Shown here one piece after another: positions 60,630 to 64,000 of a DNA stretch of 64,000 nt. The notes beneath the pieces were generated by a model. The model saw only the letters and a list, made by a program, of their open reading frames with translations. It was not told the DNA's origin and searched no databases. Position numbers and translations under genes: made by a program. Numbering within the stretch: the stretch's first letter is position 1; the number at the start of each line of letters is the position of its first letter. This DNA is from Asterias rubens (taxonomy: Eukaryota > Echinodermata > Asteroidea > Forcipulatida > Asteriidae), in the NCBI RefSeq assembly GCF_902459465.1, contig NC_047066.1, positions 16,061,047 to 16,125,046 on the forward strand, written 5' to 3'.

Positions 60630-61238
60630 TACAAACGATAACTCCAGATCTGTTCGTTCTCAGTGCTGGTTGTTTCTGCAGCAAAGCATGAAACATCAGA
60701 GGGTCGAACTCAGGTTATTTCTGATGCAGTCGAGGTATAGGACCTATACAGACAGAAAGCTGAGAGAAGAAAGTTGTGTTGTTCTTTAATCGCTGTTTCT
60801 GCACAGTAACTAACACTATATCGATGTGTTTATTATAAGAACCAATGGAGAGAGTCGAGTTGATCTGGCGATTGCTAAGAGGTCAACTAAAGGTTTGTTT
60901 TCCTGTACAGTATGTGTAGAAACAGAGTCTGGGTCCGTCACAGTATTTGTTGTACCGCCACGCTTCAATCACAAGACAGCACTGGGAACAAACCTCCGTA
61001 CGTAATAAGGCTTGTTTGCCTCAACTAATCGATTGGATGAAACTGACGATTCAATTCCGACCAATCTGCGACTTACACCGATTTTAACTAAGGGCAAATA
61101 ATTACAGCAACTGAAATGCAAACACGATCTTTGCCGCAAGGGAGCAGCGGAAGGGAGATATTAAATAACGTTCTGGTTTATTTTCAACCAGTAAATAACC
61201 TTTTTGAAAAAAAGCATACATTAAATAATCACAAAGCC
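60630..61238. other. No feature seen
   Basis: No exon or element could be supported upstream of the pseudogene fragment. Confidence 0.45.
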
Positions 61239-61622
61239 TTAAAGGCAGTGGACACTATTGGTAATTACTCAAAATAATTATCATCACAAAACCTTTCTTG
61301 CCAGTAATGGGGAGAGGTTGATAGTATAAAACATTGTGAGAAACATCTCCCTCTGAAGTGACGTAGTTTTCGAGAAAGAAGTAATTTTCCTTGAGTTTGA
61401 TTTCGAGACCTCAAGTTAGAACTTGGTTAGAACTTGAGGTCTCGAAATCAAGCATCAGAAAGCACACATTTCGTGTCGCAAGGGTGTTTTTTTTCTTTCA
61501 TTATTATCTCGCAACCGATTGAGCTCAAATTTCCACAGGTTTGTTATTTTATGCGTATGTTGAGATACACCAATTGAGAAGACTGGTCTTTGACAATTAC
61601 CAATAGTGTCCACTGTCTTTAA
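61239..61622 (+). mobile_element. TTAA-flanked MITE, full copy
   Basis: One of the best-preserved copies: TTAA both sides, TIRs AAAGGCAGTGGACACTATTG / CAATAGTGTCCACTGTCTT. Confidence 0.88.
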
Positions 61623-61859
61623 ATAAAATTCTTCGACCAATTTTGTTTATAGACATTGGTATCCGCTTCATAGCTTTTTCTCTGTTGGCCTCAGTGAAGG
61701 TGCTCTTTTGGCCCAGAGAGTGCGCCTTTAGGCCCCCTTGAGGGCGCTTTTTGGCCCAAGTGAGGGCGCTTTTTAAGTGTGTGACGTCATGTTAAGGATC
61801 TATGCTAACCTTGGGAATGGGCTAAACTCTTCGACCCCCACCGAAAGTGCCCAATGGCT

Positions 61860-62247
61860 TTAAATACACTGGACACTATTGGTAATATTGTCAAAGACTA
61901 GTCTTCACAGTTGGTGTAACTCTATATGCATAAAATAACAAACCTGTGAAAATTTGACCTCAATCGGTCGTCGAAAGCGCGAATTATTAATTTAAAAAAA
62001 AAACCCTTGTCCCACCATGGTCACACGAAGTTGTGTGCTTTCAGATGCTTGATTTCGATATCTAAATCCGAGGTCTCGAAATCAAATTCGTGGAAAGCTA
62101 CTTCTTTCTCGAAAACTATGTCACTTCAGAGGGAGCTGTTTCTTACAATGTTTTATACTATCAACCTCTCCCCATTACTCGTAATCAAGAAATGTTTTAT
62201 GATAGTAATTATTTTGAGTAATTACCAATAGTGTCCACTGATTTTAG
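61860..62247 (-). mobile_element. TTAA-flanked MITE, full copy, reverse orientation
   Basis: Begins TTAAATACACTGGACAC, ends GTCCACTGATTTTAG. On its left it abuts CCGAAAGTGCCCAATGGCT, the terminus of the second TTAA family seen at 15052-15783. Confidence 0.8.
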
Positions 62248-62539
62248 GACAATTTTTTAACTGAACTAACTTCACTCACAGGTATCCTTTCACCTCGTAT
62301 CCACACCTCAAGGAGTAAACGAAATGGTTGGAATTTCAAAATTTACAAGTTTTCCATTGTGAGTTCTCCCCTAAAAAAATCAGTCACATTTCCTCTCGGA
62401 GATTCCGTCACGAGTCCATTTGGCTGATTTGTTGGGATGAAAGTCTATAATTGATGTTTTTGGTTTGTCTTAAAATGCAAACAAAATTGAAAGAATGGTT
62501 TGTTTTTCGCTAAACGTTTCACCTAAATTTGAATGCTAC

Positions 62540-62610
62540 TTTAATAAAAATAGTAATAATGTATTTATATAGCGCATTTTCCATATACATGTTCAAATGC
62601 GCTTACTTTG
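62540..62610 (-). repeat. SINE 3' tail fragment
   Basis: AATAATGTATTTATATAGCGC matches the tail of the SINE at 44470-44850. Confidence 0.5.
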
Positions 62611-62736
62611 CTTATAAAGAAGACAACAATAATTAGTTTAAATTCTAAGTATGATCCCAACTTTGTGTTATAAATCTCGAGCAAAAAGTCCACGATCGGC
62701 TGTTTCGGGCACTAAGCGTCATTTCGATGCTTGAAA

Positions 62737-63323
62737 TTATCTCTCTCCGTAAATACACGTGAAAGGTTTGTTGGACTTCACAAACTGGGTGTGGACGGCA
62801 TCGTAGCGGGTGCTGAACTGTTGAGTTGGCAAATTTGCTCCCCTCTGTCCCAAAATGTTGCACGTGAAGGAGCGACATCTGGGGTCGTAGTGGCACTCAG
62901 CGGCGCAGACGAACGTTGCTGGTCGGTATCTCTCGTAAGGTGTGGCCGGTCAGACACGACGCAAGCAGGCTCCATTGCTTCAGTTTGACTTCCTCGCCTT
63001 TGCAGAAAACTTGAGTTATATTTGAGCAAGTCATATCATTCCATTTACCGGCCCATGTGGATGAGGATAATAACTGAACGCAGTTTTCTTAAGTTCCGCC
63101 ATTTGGCTCAGTCCACTCTGATGTATACAAGTTCCTATACCCACCGTTGTCTGGAGCGCAGTCCCACTGCCCTTCAATCTCTAAATCATTACAATTAATC
63201 CACACATCGCTGGTTTTATTCGAGAAGGCTCTAATGGTTGCGGGGTGACCGTGGATATAGATGATCCATTGGTCGGGAGGAGGGGGAGCCAGATGTCGCT
63301 GATGATGTGGAAGCCGATGTCTT
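62737..63323 (-). pseudogene. C-type lectin/PAN-like gene remnant, copy 2, truncated by a MITE
   Basis: The minus strand encodes part of a C-type lectin domain: GHPATIRAFSNKTSDVW, WDCAPDNGGY, then EPNGGT interrupted by TAA at 63091-63089, then WND and VFCKGEE. An EPN motif would predict mannose-type binding in the ancestor. This runs into the PAN-like half, with the same frame break as copy 1 and at least one more indel, before a TAA at 62739. The 5' part is missing: a TTAA MITE starts at 63324 and the sequence beyond it (63853-64000) has no clear continuation. Nonsense codon, frameshifts and truncation make a functional product unlikely. Confidence 0.6.
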
Positions 63324-63852
63324 TATAAAGGCAGTGGACACTATTGGTAATTACTCAAAATAATTATTAGCATAAAACCTTATTTGGTAACGAGTAATGG
63401 AGAAAGGTAGATGGTATAAAACATTGCGAGAAACAGCTCCCTCTGAAGTGGAGTAGTTTTCGAGAAAGAAATAGTTTTCCACGAATTTGATTTCGAGACC
63501 TCAAGTTTAGAATTTGAGGTCTCGAAATCAAGCATCTGAAAGCACACAACTTCGTGTGACAAGGGTGTTTTTTATTTCATAGTTATCTCGCAACTCCGAC
63601 GACCAATAGGAGACTTTCCAACGCTAGGTGGCAGCAGACATACCGGGTAAATTTCCATCGTTTACGTAGTTCTGAACATGCGCATAATTCTGAGAACAAT
63701 GGATTTACCCGGTAAGTCTGCTGCCCTCTATCGTCCCAGAAAGTCTCCCATTGAGCTCAAATTTTCACAGGTTTGGTATTTTATGCATATGTTGAGATAC
63801 AGCAAGAGAAGACTGGTCTTTGACATTTACCAATAGTGTCCACTGGCTTTAA
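63324..63852 (+). mobile_element. TTAA MITE with a nested palindromic element
   Basis: Left end TTATAAAGGCAGTGGACAC, right end GTCCACTGGCTTTAA. The host sequence GACCAATTGAGCTC is split at 63608 by the nested element. Confidence 0.85.
63609..63752. repeat. Palindromic GGAGACTTT element, copy 2, nested
   Basis: AGGAGACTTTCC ... GGTGGCAGCAGAC / GTCTGCTGCC ... AAAGTCTCCC. It interrupts the MITE at CCAAT|TGAG, with AT on both sides. Homologue at 38837-38985. Confidence 0.8.
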
Positions 63853-64000
63853 CTGGGATACAATACGGTGTCATGCTTGTGGATCTCGACGATGGCGGAT
63901 TTATCGAAGTCTCCCCTCCTTCCGTGTGCTCGGTGTTCCTTAGGTCTATGTGGGAAGGTTACGCCCGGTTTCCCCGACATAAACCTTATCACATTCGCAT

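Overview
The window reads as nuclear DNA of a deuterostome marine invertebrate, most likely an echinoderm and probably a sea star. The genes have introns with GT/AG borders, the C-type lectin and IgGFc-binding-like genes are of kinds expanded in echinoderms, and the DNA between them is AT-rich and full of short palindromic transposable elements. The species-level guess is inference. No bacterial, organellar or viral gene was recognised.

Layout, left to right. (1) 18-1618 is the last coding exon of a Dispatched-like gene (Hedgehog release), cut by the window edge. (2) 1.6-10.6 kb has no gene: foldback elements with near-perfect cruciforms, a cluster of AATCGATA sites, a hAT-like non-autonomous element and CpG-richer DNA around 7.8-8.4 kb. 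(3) 10.62-23.63 kb is a nested repeat block. An outer inverted repeat encloses an LTR-like sequence, and this is split by an 11.9-kb head-to-tail array of about eleven copies of a ~0.95-kb element. The array element has a subterminal inverted repeat, an 18-bp 3' hairpin and a CTAG|T end, as in Helitron/Helentron-type rolling-circle elements, and is packed with TGACGTCA and CACGTG motifs. (4) 26253-35118 (+) is a five-exon gene for a membrane protein with signal peptide, IgGFc-binding-like ectodomain, one TM helix and a short tyrosine-containing tail. All exon phases join. (5) 41394-50835 (-) is a complete nine-exon STN1 gene (CST telomere complex), 371 codons, with transposable elements in most introns. 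(6) 52.6-59.9 kb is a tandem duplication carrying two intronless secreted C-type lectin genes. (7) 60.1-63.3 kb (-) holds two broken copies of a CTLD/PAN-type gene, one truncated by a MITE.

One repeat family dominates: a ~370-bp MITE with TIRs starting AAAGGCAGTGGACAC, flanked by TTAA, in about twenty full or partial copies in both orientations, several with other elements nested inside. The IgGFc-like receptor, the two lectins and the lectin pseudogenes suggest a recognition or innate-immunity flavour to the right half of the window; STN1 and Dispatched are unrelated housekeeping or developmental neighbours. Gene structures were built by hand from splice signals, reading phase and protein resemblance; nothing was searched in a database.
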